Positions 42,119-50,587 of a DNA stretch of 64,000 nucleotides are shown here, in pieces. Below the pieces are notes generated by a model, which worked only from the letters and a program-made list of their open reading frames with translations, had not been told where the DNA came from and searched no databases. Source of the DNA: Comamonas sp. BIGb0152 (lineage in GTDB: Bacteria; Pseudomonadota; Gammaproteobacteria; Burkholderiales; Burkholderiaceae_C); the NCBI RefSeq assembly GCF_024809975.1, contig NZ_JANUDY010000009.1:1-64000 (forward strand). The letters are read 5' to 3'. Each line of letters opens with the position of its first letter. Within the stretch, counting starts at the first letter, position 1. A program made the translations under genes and the position numbers.

Positions 42119-43246
42119 ATGGAATTTTTCAAGAAATCAGTAGGAGTTGCGCTCGTCGCGCTTTCATCTATAGCTCATGCAGAATTCTCAGGTCACAAAA
42201 TACAAATCAGGTATTTGTTCCCTGAACAGTCGACTCAATATGAAGCTCCCCAAACGGCTGTAGTAGGCGGAGGAGTCGAGTTTACCTCTGTCTGCGACGG
42301 TAACTTCAATGCCGATGTTTCCGCGTCATCCATAACTCTGGGATTTAATACCTCGTCAATTTGGAATAACACTTCATTCAATGGCCCAGAATTCTTTGAT
42401 GTTGAAGGAACGATTCCAAAGATCTATGGTGTTACGGTAAATGAGTCTACATCCATGGTTGGGCTTGATGCGTCCAGAATATCCTTTGATGAGGACCATA
42501 TTTGGGTCAATTGGAATGGGCTCAATTTTAATCCGTCAATGAAGGTTATTCTTGATGTGCAGTTTCAGCCACCCAAACCCGAGCCTGTCCCGGCAGTGAG
42601 TATTTCGAATGCTGGGGATGGAGCGCTTACAGTCAACTGGACTGCTCCGAATGACAACGGCTCGGCCGTCACAAAGTACACCGTTACGGGAGTTCCTGGC
42701 GGATCTTGCACAACAGAAGTTGTTCCGCCAGCGACCACGCCTGCTACAAGCTGCACGGTGACTGGCCTCACCAACGGTACGGCCTATAAATTTACCGTTG
42801 TAGCCACCAACGCGAATGGCGACAGCGTTGCTTCGCCCGAAAGCGCAGAAGCAGTGCCAAGTGCCGATCTCACGTTTGTTGGTGCCGGGCCAAATATCAC
42901 GCTTGCTGGAGGCGTGGTTGCAGCTGCTTATTCTCAAACTCTACAGGTAACTGGCGGACTGCCTCCGTACACATTCTCCGTAACTGGCGAACTGCCTCCC
43001 GGCTTGGCACTCGACTCCGCAACCGGTGTCGTCTCTGGCACGCCTACGACGCCCGGCACGTATAGTTTTTCGGTCATGGCTATGGATAGCGCAGTGCAAG
43101 CTGAACTGGCGGCCAAGGCACTCCACGTTGCCGAGCAAACCTTCACGATCGTGGTTACCGCTGCGCCAGTGGTTCAAGCCACACCAACACCAGTGCCCGC
43201 CTTGGGCGGCGCCGGACTGCTGCTTCTCTCCGGAGTAGTGGCATGA
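42119..43246 (+). CDS. IPTL-CTERM-like surface protein, truncated by an in-frame stop
   Basis: 375 residues from ATG 42119 ([16 protein letters not shown]). Signal peptide, a domain with [20 protein letters not shown], a fibronectin type III domain ([18 protein letters not shown]), then a putative Ig/He_PIG domain ([20 protein letters not shown]). It ends [20 protein letters not shown] and TGA at 43244. Beyond the stop the same frame continues SMGLMRRRKSN to a second stop at 43280-43282, which would complete a normal IPTL tail; the stop appears to replace a TGG. The terminator follows the second stop. More AT-rich than its surroundings. Confidence 0.78.
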   Translation: MEFFKKSVGVALVALSSIAHAEFSGHKIQIRYLFPEQSTQYEAPQTAVVGGGVEFTSVCDGNFNADVSASSITLGFNTSSIWNNTSFNGPEFFDVEGTIPKIYGVTVNESTSMVGLDASRISFDEDHIWVNWNGLNFNPSMKVILDVQFQPPKPEPVPAVSISNAGDGALTVNWTAPNDNGSAVTKYTVTGVPGGSCTTEVVPPATTPATSCTVTGLTNGTAYKFTVVATNANGDSVASPESAEAVPSADLTFVGAGPNITLAGGVVAAAYSQTLQVTGGLPPYTFSVTGELPPGLALDSATGVVSGTPTTPGTYSFSVMAMDSAVQAELAAKALHVAEQTFTIVVTAAPVVQATPTPVPALGGAGLLLLSGVVA

Positions 43247-43288
43247 TCCATGGGACTCATGCGACGACGCAAATCGAACTGATCTAGA

Positions 43289-43311
43289 AGCCCTCCTCGG
43301 AGGGCTTTTTC
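43289..43311 (+). terminator. First of two tandem terminators
   Basis: AGCCCTCC-tc-GGAGGGCT followed by TTTTTC, starting 7 bases after the read-through stop of the surface protein. Confidence 0.85.
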
Positions 43312-43318
43312 TTGTCTG

Positions 43319-43343
43319 GCCCGCCTTTGAGCGGGCTTTTTTA
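43319..43343 (+). terminator. Second tandem terminator
   Basis: GCCCGC-ctttga-GCGGGC followed by six T residues. Confidence 0.85.
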
Positions 43344-43361
43344 TTGTCCGAAAGAGGCGGC

Positions 43362-43448
43362 ATGGACTTCACCCAATTATTCGAAGCCGCCAAGTCACAG
43401 CTGGGGTCTGCCCTTGCTCTGGCCGCCGTGGTTACCTACTTCATCTGA
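43362..43448 (+). CDS. Possible 28-residue membrane peptide
   Basis: MDFTQLFEAAKSQLGSALAL then AAVVTYFI, with an AGAGG ribosome-binding site. One hydrophobic helix. It could be a phage-type or toxin-like peptide, or a fragment of a longer gene interrupted by frameshifts (a second frame over 43450-43650 reads LDAAAGSMGDASTALDG). Confidence 0.3.
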   Translation: MDFTQLFEAAKSQLGSALALAAVVTYFI

Positions 43449-43945
43449 ACAATGGTGGGGGCCTCGATGCCGCCGCCGGCAGCATGGGCGATGCAAGCAC
43501 CGCGCTCGATGGCGATACTGGACTCGCTGTTCTTGATCTCCGAGCCAGCGTCAAAGAAGACGCAGCCAAGCTCGAATTCCTACGAGCTTATGCCATCCAG
43601 TGCGTCGGGGTTAAGGACCAAAACGAACAACTGAGCTTGCACCTGAGGTGAGGTTATGAAGTGATGCCTTTTATGCCTCAAAGCCGCTAACACCGCTGGT
43701 CTGCAATCCTGTGACATGCCGCTTTTCTTCGCTCCTTCATGGCGAACAGCAGCTGCAAGATCTGATTTCTGCTTTATTTGTTCAACAGCACCACTAATGC
43801 ATGGGAATTACTTACGCTTGTCATGATTGAAAAACAATGTTACAAGCGAAGATCGGTTGATGCAACCGACGGGCAGAGTGCGACTACGGACTACAGAGCA
43901 TATACATTAATAGGGTTATAAATTATATTTATTAAGGACCACGCC
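43449..43945. other. AT-rich intergenic DNA
   Basis: About 500 bases. The first 200 carry a decaying frame; the last 60 (TATACATTAATAGGGTTATAAATTATA) form an AT-rich promoter region for the next gene, with AAGGA before its ATG. Confidence 0.5.
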
Positions 43946-44629
43946 ATGAAGTACTTAAACCTGAAACATCTAACTAGAACAGGGATCGCAGTGAGCATTC
44001 CTTTGCTGGGTGCTGGATCCTCGGCATGGGCACAAGCGACTAGCACTTGCGCCTTTTCATTGTCTTATGTACCTGCCATTGTTCCAGGATCTAGCGCATC
44101 AGCTGTTCCTAGTCTCACGTTCATAGGGATTGCTACATTGGGCCTTTTCATTGCTGGCATAGCTTGGCGCAATCGCAATAAGGCTGGCATGAACCGAATC
44201 CTGACCGTTGTAGGTTTAACCGCAGCAGCCTCTTTTATTGCCATTGGAGGCAGCCCTCTGGTCAACACTGTGCGCGCTGCAGGCCCTTTTGAGCTCAGTG
44301 CTCCTTCGGGCGGCACATTGGCAGAGGATGCTATTTCAATTCCATCTACTGACACCGCTCAGCCCCTTGTGGTTACCAATACTAGCGGGGTGCTCCTGCG
44401 CATAACTGCAGTGAGTAACCCAAATGAGGCCGGCACCTGCAGCGTGGGAACCCAACTTGCCCCTGGTGCGTCATGCACCGTCCTTCCCACTTGCAGTGGA
44501 GGTGAAGGCGGTGGAGGTGGTGGTATCGGTGGCGGGGGTGGCGGTATCGGTGGTGGAGGTGGCGGTATAGGTGGTGGGGGTGGTGGTATCGGTGGCGGAG
44601 GTGGTGGTATAGGCGGCGGTGGTGTGTAG
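43946..44629 (+). CDS. Midcut-by-XrtH-type protein with glycine repeat tail
   Basis: 227 residues. A signal peptide (AVSIPLLGAGSSAWAQA) is followed early by a sorting-like segment, SAVPSLTFIGIATLGLFIAG with WRNRNKAG, so the exosortase H motif lies near residue 50 rather than at the end. A conserved region (NRILTVVGLTAAASFIAIGG) and a beta-rich domain with two Cys (GTCSVG, SCTVLPTC) follow. The C-terminus is a tandem repeat of IGGGGGG. This matches my recollection of the midcut-by-XrtH family. Possibly a cleaved surface protein with a glycine-rich tail. Confidence 0.68.
   Translation: MKYLNLKHLTRTGIAVSIPLLGAGSSAWAQATSTCAFSLSYVPAIVPGSSASAVPSLTFIGIATLGLFIAGIAWRNRNKAGMNRILTVVGLTAAASFIAIGGSPLVNTVRAAGPFELSAPSGGTLAEDAISIPSTDTAQPLVVTNTSGVLLRITAVSNPNEAGTCSVGTQLAPGASCTVLPTCSGGEGGGGGGIGGGGGGIGGGGGGIGGGGGGIGGGGGGIGGGGV
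44504..44625 (+). repeat. 21-bp tandem repeat encoding IGGGGGG
   Basis: About five copies of a 21-base unit encoding Ile-Gly6, at the 3' end of the midcut-type gene. Copy number may vary between strains. On the minus strand it reads as polyproline and was discarded as coding. Confidence 0.85.
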
Positions 44630-45345
44630 ATGTGACGTTTAGATGGAGGAATGGGTGCCGGCGATGGTCGTCTTGCCTGAGTCGGCGGTAAGCCCACAAA
44701 TCTATACAGCCAGTTTTCAACGACCAGGTATGGCGTGGGTTCGTAATGGAATGGCTGTACAGGCCGCTGACTGACAGGCTGCCTACCGCTAGCGATCTAC
44801 AAACGAAAATACTAAGCGGTATGGCTGGCGGCGCAAAAGGCGCAGTGCTTTCAGGTTAGATCTCGGTGTCGCTATGTCAGCACATCGCTGCATCACGAAG
44901 TCCTGGGCAGGCATAGCGTAGTGCCTTGCGTCCATCCTTGTGAATTCATACAAGATTCACTCTGAAAGGCAATACCTCGAGGATATTCGTTGATACGAAT
45001 TAATACGGGTAATAGAATTTACCCCTAATTCTCCCCCTGAACTACGGAGAGTGACAGCCGCTTGTCGTAGAGGATTTGCCAAGCCCCGCGGACGATCTGC
45101 CAGTCTGCTGCGCCAGATGACTCCAGTTTTGGAATGGCTGGGATGCATGCGCTTGGCGACGCCAGAAGCTGCCGTTCCCCGGCACCGCTGGCGGACTGGC
45201 TCGTAAGCGGTTTCGGGCGGTCCTCTGACCTGGCCGGCTGCCGTCTTTGCTCTCTCGGTTTTAGGACTTCCCAGTGCTCGGCATTCCGGGTGGATGGTCG
45301 GCTGGACAGTCACCCTCCCGCATTGAGAAGCGCACAATTCACCGC
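44630..45345. other. Non-coding accessory stretch
   Basis: 716 bases with no supported gene. Contains a perfect ATTCGT-tgat-ACGAAT inverted repeat (44985-45000) and CTTGT-N8-ACAAG (44938-44955). A minus-strand frame at 44957-45385 has no ribosome-binding site or recognisable family. Confidence 0.5.
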
Positions 45346-46080
45346 ATGCTCCCTGCTCATCCCTCCCAACGCCTCGCTTTGGCAACCCTGCAAGACAGCT
45401 GGCAACCGATGGGTTCCCTTCAACGGCTTTATGTCAGGGTGGGCAAAGAGCCAGAGCCCCGATCGGTGGCCGATGTCCAGGCCGTCAGCGGCCATGGTTT
45501 GGCAGGGGACCGGCATGCTTCCCTGTTGTCTCCCAGGCAGCTACTGATCGCCGGAGACGATGCCTACCGGCGCTGGGGCCTGGTTGAAGCGTCTCTCAGA
45601 GAGAATTTGCGGGTGGACTTCTCCACCAGTGGCCTTGCTTCAGGCGATCTGTTGCGGATTGGCAGCGATGTCGTGATTTGGATCACCTTCGTCTGTGAAC
45701 CTTGTCGGCTGCTGGAGCGCAGGGCCCCGGGAAGCTTGTCAAAGATTGGGCGGGATCGGGGGATGCTCGCTCGCGTGTTAAGAGGCGGAATCATCCACAG
45801 CGGTGCAGAGATATCGGTGTGCCCTGCAATGGTGCCTGCGTTGAGTGACCATTGGCAGGAGCGCGTCATCCAGGTGGCCCGCGCTGTACCGGAGGGCGCA
45901 TGGATCAGCTACCGGCAGCTGGCCGAGATGGCCGGGGTCCATACCGCCTACTGCAGGGCCTTTCCCAAAGTGCTGTCCCAGTTGCCAGAGCGCGTCGCAA
46001 AAAGGGTGGGCAGCCCGCAGCGTGCTGCGGGAGCTGCGCCGTGGTCTGGGGCGGGATTCTTCGGGATGGCCATGGATTGA
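45346..46080 (+). CDS. MOSC domain protein with MGMT-like C-terminal domain
   Basis: 244 residues from the ATG at 45346. N-terminal MOSC domain: VSGHGLAGDRHASLLSPRQLL, LRENLRVDF, and the conserved cysteine in VCEPCRLLERRAPG. The last 90 residues (VIQVARAVPEGAWISYRQLAE then GVHTAYCRAFPKVLSQLP) resemble the DNA-binding domain of O6-alkylguanine-DNA methyltransferase or alkyltransferase-like proteins, without the PCHR cysteine motif. The fusion suggests a DNA- or base-directed role for a sulfur-transfer domain, but that is inference. A terminator follows. Confidence 0.72.
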   Translation: MLPAHPSQRLALATLQDSWQPMGSLQRLYVRVGKEPEPRSVADVQAVSGHGLAGDRHASLLSPRQLLIAGDDAYRRWGLVEASLRENLRVDFSTSGLASGDLLRIGSDVVIWITFVCEPCRLLERRAPGSLSKIGRDRGMLARVLRGGIIHSGAEISVCPAMVPALSDHWQERVIQVARAVPEGAWISYRQLAEMAGVHTAYCRAFPKVLSQLPERVAKRVGSPQRAAGAAPWSGAGFFGMAMD

Positions 46081-46117
46081 TTTTTCAACCAGCCAATTCC
46101 TGCCGGTCCACTCGCAA

Positions 46118-46157
46118 ACATGCCCCCGCCGTTTCACAACTGCGGGGGCATGTTTTT
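46118..46157 (+). terminator. Terminator after the MOSC-MGMT gene
   Basis: CATGCCCCCGC pairs with GCGGGGGCATG, followed by TTTTT; lies between convergent genes. Confidence 0.85.
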
Positions 46158-46187
46158 GAGCGCTGCACGCGGTAGAAGTCGCCTCGC

Positions 46188-49100
46188 TCAGTCGTAGCGC
46201 AAGGTATAGATCAAATCCAGCGCACTGGTGGTTCCGGCTGATCCACGCAGCTGCAGGTTGCGGGTGAAGTCGTAGAAGATGTAGAGGGCGCCCAGGGTGC
46301 CGGCCAGGCCTGCTTCGTAGGTGACGTACAGATCCTGCGACAGGCGTTTGCCCACCGACAGGCTGGCGGAATCGCCGTCGGTGCCGCCAAAGCCGATTTC
46401 ATCCAGGCCCAGGCTCTTGGCCACATTGCCGGTCAGGCTCTCGCCGGAGCCGCCGCTCAGCAAGGCGAGCGCGGCCTGCTGCATCAGCGCGCTGCTGGCG
46501 CCGCCGCCGGCAGGGTCGCGCCCCATCACCACCCAGGAAATCTTTTCCGCATCGGGCATCTCGGGGTTGGAATACAGGCGCACACGCGGTGCCTGGGCGG
46601 AGCCGCTGACCTGCACGCCCGCCTTGACGGCGATATTGGGGCGCAGCGCCAGAATATCGAGCGAGGGGTTGTTGTAGGGGCCGTTGAAGCGGATCAGGCC
46701 GGTTTCCACATTCAGCACCTGGCCCCAGGCGCGGTAGCGGCCTTCTTCGGTGCTGATGACACCGGTGATGCGCGGCATGCCTATGCCGGCGCCGCCGCTG
46801 CTTTGCACGTTGAGTGTGCCGGTCAGGCGGGTAGTGATGCCATAGCCTTGCAGCGCAAAGTCACGGCCCATGTCGAGCTTGACGTTCAGGATCAGCGGTT
46901 TGGCAGGCTCGACCCGACCGGCGGGGGCATCGAGCTTGGCCTGCGCGGCCTTGGCCGCTTCTTGCTTGGCCTTTTCGGCGGCGGCTGCGCGGCTGGCCTT
47001 GGTGCTCACCACCACATCGCTGCCCAGCTTGGGTGAGGACTCATCGGCCAGCATGATGCTGGCGCGGTCCACGGTCAGGTCGCCGGTGATGCTGAGCTGG
47101 CCTTGCTGCAGCTGGCTGCGCACCTGGCCGGAGATGCTGACCTGGCGGTCCGCGCGCACCAGCACCTGCAGGGCCTTGGCCTGGGTGCGGATGTCCATGC
47201 GGATGTCGGGCGCAGCGCCGTTTTGCGGCATGGTCCAGCTGATGGTGCCGGTGGCATCCAAGCTGCCGCCGCTGGTGGGTGCGGCGGTCAGGTTGCCGCT
47301 AAAGCCGGCGATGCGGGCACGGCTGCCTTCGCCGCCGTCAAAGTGCAGGCTTTGCAGCTCCAGCACATTGCCGTTGAGCTGTGCGCGCAGGCTGCCATTG
47401 CGCAGATCCACGCCATCCAGCTGCGACTGGATATGCATCTTGTCCGCGGTGATGGAGCCGCTCCAGCGCGGGTCTTGCAGATTGCCAGCCAGTTGCACAT
47501 TGGCTGCCAGGCTGCCGGCCACGCGCCAGCCCGGTGGTGCAAAGCTGGCCCAGATGCCCAGGTCAGGCATTTGGGCCTGCACATTGCCCGCCAGTGGGGC
47601 ATCGGGGGCTAGGGTGGCAGCCAGGTAGTTCTTGCCTTCGTACTGCAGCGCCGTTTGTACATCGGCTGTGAGCTGGCCGGCGTTGACGGAATCCCACTGC
47701 ACGCGGCTGCGCACCTGGCGGTCTTGCACGGTCAGCTCGACCTTGGCGGTGCGGATGCGGGCTGTGATGGTCTGCCCTTCGGCCGAGAAAGCCTTGGACA
47801 CCGCACCTTCCTTGCCGCTGGAGTGGAACGTGACGTTGGTGGGCGCGCTGCCTTGGGTGTGCAGCTGCAGATCGCCGCTGGCGCGCTCGACTTCGACCTT
47901 GGCGTTGAGGCCGTTTTGCGTGTTGACATCCCAGCGGCCCTGGACCACGAGGTCCGAATCGAGTGGGCTGTGCTTTTGCGCCTGGCTGGGGTCGGGCTTT
48001 TGAAAAGCGCGGATCCAGCGCACGGGCAGGCCCTGCAGGCTGCCGGTGCTTTGCAGCTGCACGGCCTGGTCGGCCCCTTGGCTGAACTGCAAGGGGTTCC
48101 ACTGCAAGGTCACGGTGCCGGGCTTGGGCCCGGTCAGCTGCAGCTGGCTGCTGCCGGTGCTGGCGCGCAGCGGCTGCTTGCCGGCGGGCAGCTGCAGTTT
48201 GAAGTCCAATGGCTGCTGCAGCTGCAGCTGCCAGGGTTCTTTGTTGGGTGGCAGGCTGGCACGCGCCTGGAGCTTGCTCACGGCGCCGCTCCACTGCTTG
48301 GCCGCCGTGCTATTGGCGGCCAGGCTGACCTGGGCGGCCATCTGCTGCTCGCCATGCTGGGCTTGCGCACGCAGATCCAGTTGCACTTTCTTGAGGTTGC
48401 CAACCAGCGCCAGTTCGGTATCGCGCAGCTGCCACAGGTCAGCGGCATCGGCAGAGGTGCGTACGCTCAGCTGCGGGGTGCTGATGTTGGCATCCAGCGC
48501 AAAGGGCTGGCCGCCTAAGGGAATGCCCGCTGGCAGCTGGGCCAGCAGGCCCGCTTGCTGCAGCTGGCGCAGCGCATCGCCATAGCCGCCGCTAAAGCGC
48601 AGCTTGGCATCCAGGCTGCCCTGGGCCAGCATGCCTTCGGGCAGCGCCTGGGCCATGCCGGGCAGCTTGCGCAGCCACTGCAGCAACTGCTCGGCACTGC
48701 TCAGCCGCAGTGCGATATTGCCCTGGCCTTGCTGGGGCGCGGCCTGGGCTTTGGCATCCAGGTTGGCGCCGGGTGCCTGAACGGACAGCTCGCCCGCGCC
48801 ACTGCGCTGGTCGATGTTGGCGCGGATCTGCTTGGCACTGATATGCGCGCCCAGCGCATCGATCTGCGCGCTTTGCAGCTGCAGCTCGGGGGCCTTCCAC
48901 TGGCCCTTGGCCACGACGCGGTCAATCGGCAGGGTACTGCTGGCCGCGCTGGCCTTGGCCGGCGTGCGGCGGTCGGATGTGATGTTGGCATCAAATACAA
49001 TCGCGTCGTTTTGCGACTGGGCCGACAGGGTGCCGGACAGCGGCGCGCTGTCGATGCGGGTATCGACCAGCGCCGGGTTGATGGCGCGTAGCGCGGCCTG

Positions 49101-50585
49101 GATGCCGGCATGCTGGTCCGTCAGACGGTAGTGGCCTTGGGCGCTCAGGCTGCCGCTGCCCAACTGGACTTCGCTGCCTTCGAGCACGTCCACCCGCTGG
49201 CCGTCAAACAGCGCATGGGTCTGGATGGCGCTGATGGGCAGGTGCTGGTGGTTCAGCGGGCCGGGCAGGGCGTTGCTGAGGTCGATCTGGATATCCAGCG
49301 GCACGGGCAGCAGGGCTGGCGGCGTTGCGGGCTTGGTATCTGATGTATCGGAACCTGCTGTCGCAGCGCTGCTGGTGGCCATCGGGTCCACGGGCACATC
49401 CACCAGCGCTGGCGCTGGATGGGCGGCATGGGTGTGGCTGATGCGTTCGGGCGCCGCTTCGCTGACCGCCAACTGGCCATTGAGCAAGGTGGTTGGCAGG
49501 CTGGGCAAAAAGGCAGCCAGGTTGATGCTTTGCAACTGGGCCTGCGCGGGGCCCAGCGGCCAGGGGCGCCAGGGGTAGACGGTGGCATCGACATTGGCCT
49601 GCATGGGGGCAGCGCCAGCCAGGGCCTGGGCCGAGCGGGCGGCCTGGGCCTTGGCGGCTTTTTCTTGTGCCGATGGTGCCTTGGCAGCGGCCTTTTTACG
49701 GGCGGCAGCGGGTGCTGGTGCGCTGGCAGCGGCGGGCTTGGGGGCCGCCGCTTCGAACTGGGGGTTGACCTGGGCCTGTACGCGCAAAGCGGCATCCAGG
49801 CCGGACAGGGTGCCGGTGACCTGCACGCCGGCATCGGCCAGGATGGCGGGCAGGGTCTCGGTGGCGGGCTGGTCCAGCCGGGCTTTCAGATCGGCGGCGA
49901 TGTGCATGGGCGTGAGTGCATCTACATCGGCTTTGAGTTGCAGGCTGCTGTTGAAGGCCTCGACCTGGTCGATCTGCAGCTGGTGCTTGTCGGCGGCATA
50001 CCGATAGTGGCCTTTGAGCTGTGTCACCGTGATGGGCTGCGGTGCGGCCCAGACGATTTCGTCCACGGCAAAGGGGACCTCCAGCACGCGCAAAGGCAGT
50101 GGCAGCTGCTCCAAAGGCTTGCTGGGTTCCTTGGGTTGTTCGATGCCCGAAGGCGTGATGGTGACTTTGGCGATATGGATGGGCGCCAGGCGCAGCTCGC
50201 GGTCCCAGATCTTGTCGAGGCTCCAGCCGATGCTGGCTTGCTCCACTTGCACGCTGATGGACGGGTTGCTCCACTGCAGCTGGCCGATGCTGCCGCCGCC
50301 GCGCAGGCTGCCGTTCACATCCTGCGCTTGCAATTGCATGTCAGCGGGCAAAAAGCGCTGGGCCAGGGCCAGGGTGCGCGCGAGCGAATCGTTTTGCCCG
50401 CTCCACCACCAGGCGCCGCCCAGCAGGGCAGCCAGCAGCAGGACCAGCGCAATGAGCAGCCACAGCAGGTAGCGCGCGGCGCGCCGCAGCCCGCTGCGCT
50501 TTTTGGGGGAGGAGGGGCCGGAGGGCGGAGAAGCCGGGGCCTGCGTTGCGCTGGCCGTTGGTGCAATAGCGTTTGTATCTGCCAT
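46188..50585 (-). CDS. tamB: Translocation and assembly module inner-membrane protein TamB
   Basis: 1465 residues. Proline/serine-rich cytoplasmic N-terminus, one transmembrane segment (LLWLLIALVLLLAALLGGAW), then a very long periplasmic beta-rich region and the C-terminal DUF490 domain ending GSAGTTSALDLIYTLRYD. The AsmA-like repeat body forms a hydrophobic groove for lipid transport between membranes. It includes an Ala-rich insert (AAARKKAAAKAPSAQEKA) near residue 290. The stop-start distance from tamA is 2 bases, so the pair is one operon. Confidence 0.95.
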   Translation of the reverse strand: MADTNAIAPTASATQAPASPPSGPSSPKKRSGLRRAARYLLWLLIALVLLLAALLGGAWWWSGQNDSLARTLALAQRFLPADMQLQAQDVNGSLRGGGSIGQLQWSNPSISVQVEQASIGWSLDKIWDRELRLAPIHIAKVTITPSGIEQPKEPSKPLEQLPLPLRVLEVPFAVDEIVWAAPQPITVTQLKGHYRYAADKHQLQIDQVEAFNSSLQLKADVDALTPMHIAADLKARLDQPATETLPAILADAGVQVTGTLSGLDAALRVQAQVNPQFEAAAPKPAAASAPAPAAARKKAAAKAPSAQEKAAKAQAARSAQALAGAAPMQANVDATVYPWRPWPLGPAQAQLQSINLAAFLPSLPTTLLNGQLAVSEAAPERISHTHAAHPAPALVDVPVDPMATSSAATAGSDTSDTKPATPPALLPVPLDIQIDLSNALPGPLNHQHLPISAIQTHALFDGQRVDVLEGSEVQLGSGSLSAQGHYRLTDQHAGIQAALRAINPALVDTRIDSAPLSGTLSAQSQNDAIVFDANITSDRRTPAKASAASSTLPIDRVVAKGQWKAPELQLQSAQIDALGAHISAKQIRANIDQRSGAGELSVQAPGANLDAKAQAAPQQGQGNIALRLSSAEQLLQWLRKLPGMAQALPEGMLAQGSLDAKLRFSGGYGDALRQLQQAGLLAQLPAGIPLGGQPFALDANISTPQLSVRTSADAADLWQLRDTELALVGNLKKVQLDLRAQAQHGEQQMAAQVSLAANSTAAKQWSGAVSKLQARASLPPNKEPWQLQLQQPLDFKLQLPAGKQPLRASTGSSQLQLTGPKPGTVTLQWNPLQFSQGADQAVQLQSTGSLQGLPVRWIRAFQKPDPSQAQKHSPLDSDLVVQGRWDVNTQNGLNAKVEVERASGDLQLHTQGSAPTNVTFHSSGKEGAVSKAFSAEGQTITARIRTAKVELTVQDRQVRSRVQWDSVNAGQLTADVQTALQYEGKNYLAATLAPDAPLAGNVQAQMPDLGIWASFAPPGWRVAGSLAANVQLAGNLQDPRWSGSITADKMHIQSQLDGVDLRNGSLRAQLNGNVLELQSLHFDGGEGSRARIAGFSGNLTAAPTSGGSLDATGTISWTMPQNGAAPDIRMDIRTQAKALQVLVRADRQVSISGQVRSQLQQGQLSITGDLTVDRASIMLADESSPKLGSDVVVSTKASRAAAAEKAKQEAAKAAQAKLDAPAGRVEPAKPLILNVKLDMGRDFALQGYGITTRLTGTLNVQSSGGAGIGMPRITGVISTEEGRYRAWGQVLNVETGLIRFNGPYNNPSLDILALRPNIAVKAGVQVSGSAQAPRVRLYSNPEMPDAEKISWVVMGRDPAGGGASSALMQQAALALLSGGSGESLTGNVAKSLGLDEIGFGGTDGDSASLSVGKRLSQDLYVTYEAGLAGTLGALYIFYDFTRNLQLRGSAGTTSALDLIYTLRYD

Positions 50586-50587
50586 GT

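Noticed and set aside
44504..44625. Regular repeat that could be mistaken for a CRISPR array
   Set aside because: Units are contiguous, encode glycine, and there are no unique spacers or cas genes.
45041..45070. tRNA-like sequence (TGAACTACGGAGAG) similar to the tRNA-Arg 5' half
   Set aside because: Only about 8 matching bases and no complete cloverleaf; not enough to call an attachment-site repeat.
44957..45385. Minus-strand 142-codon frame
   Set aside because: No ribosome-binding site or family match, and basic, low-information composition; it also overlaps the start of the MOSC-MGMT gene.
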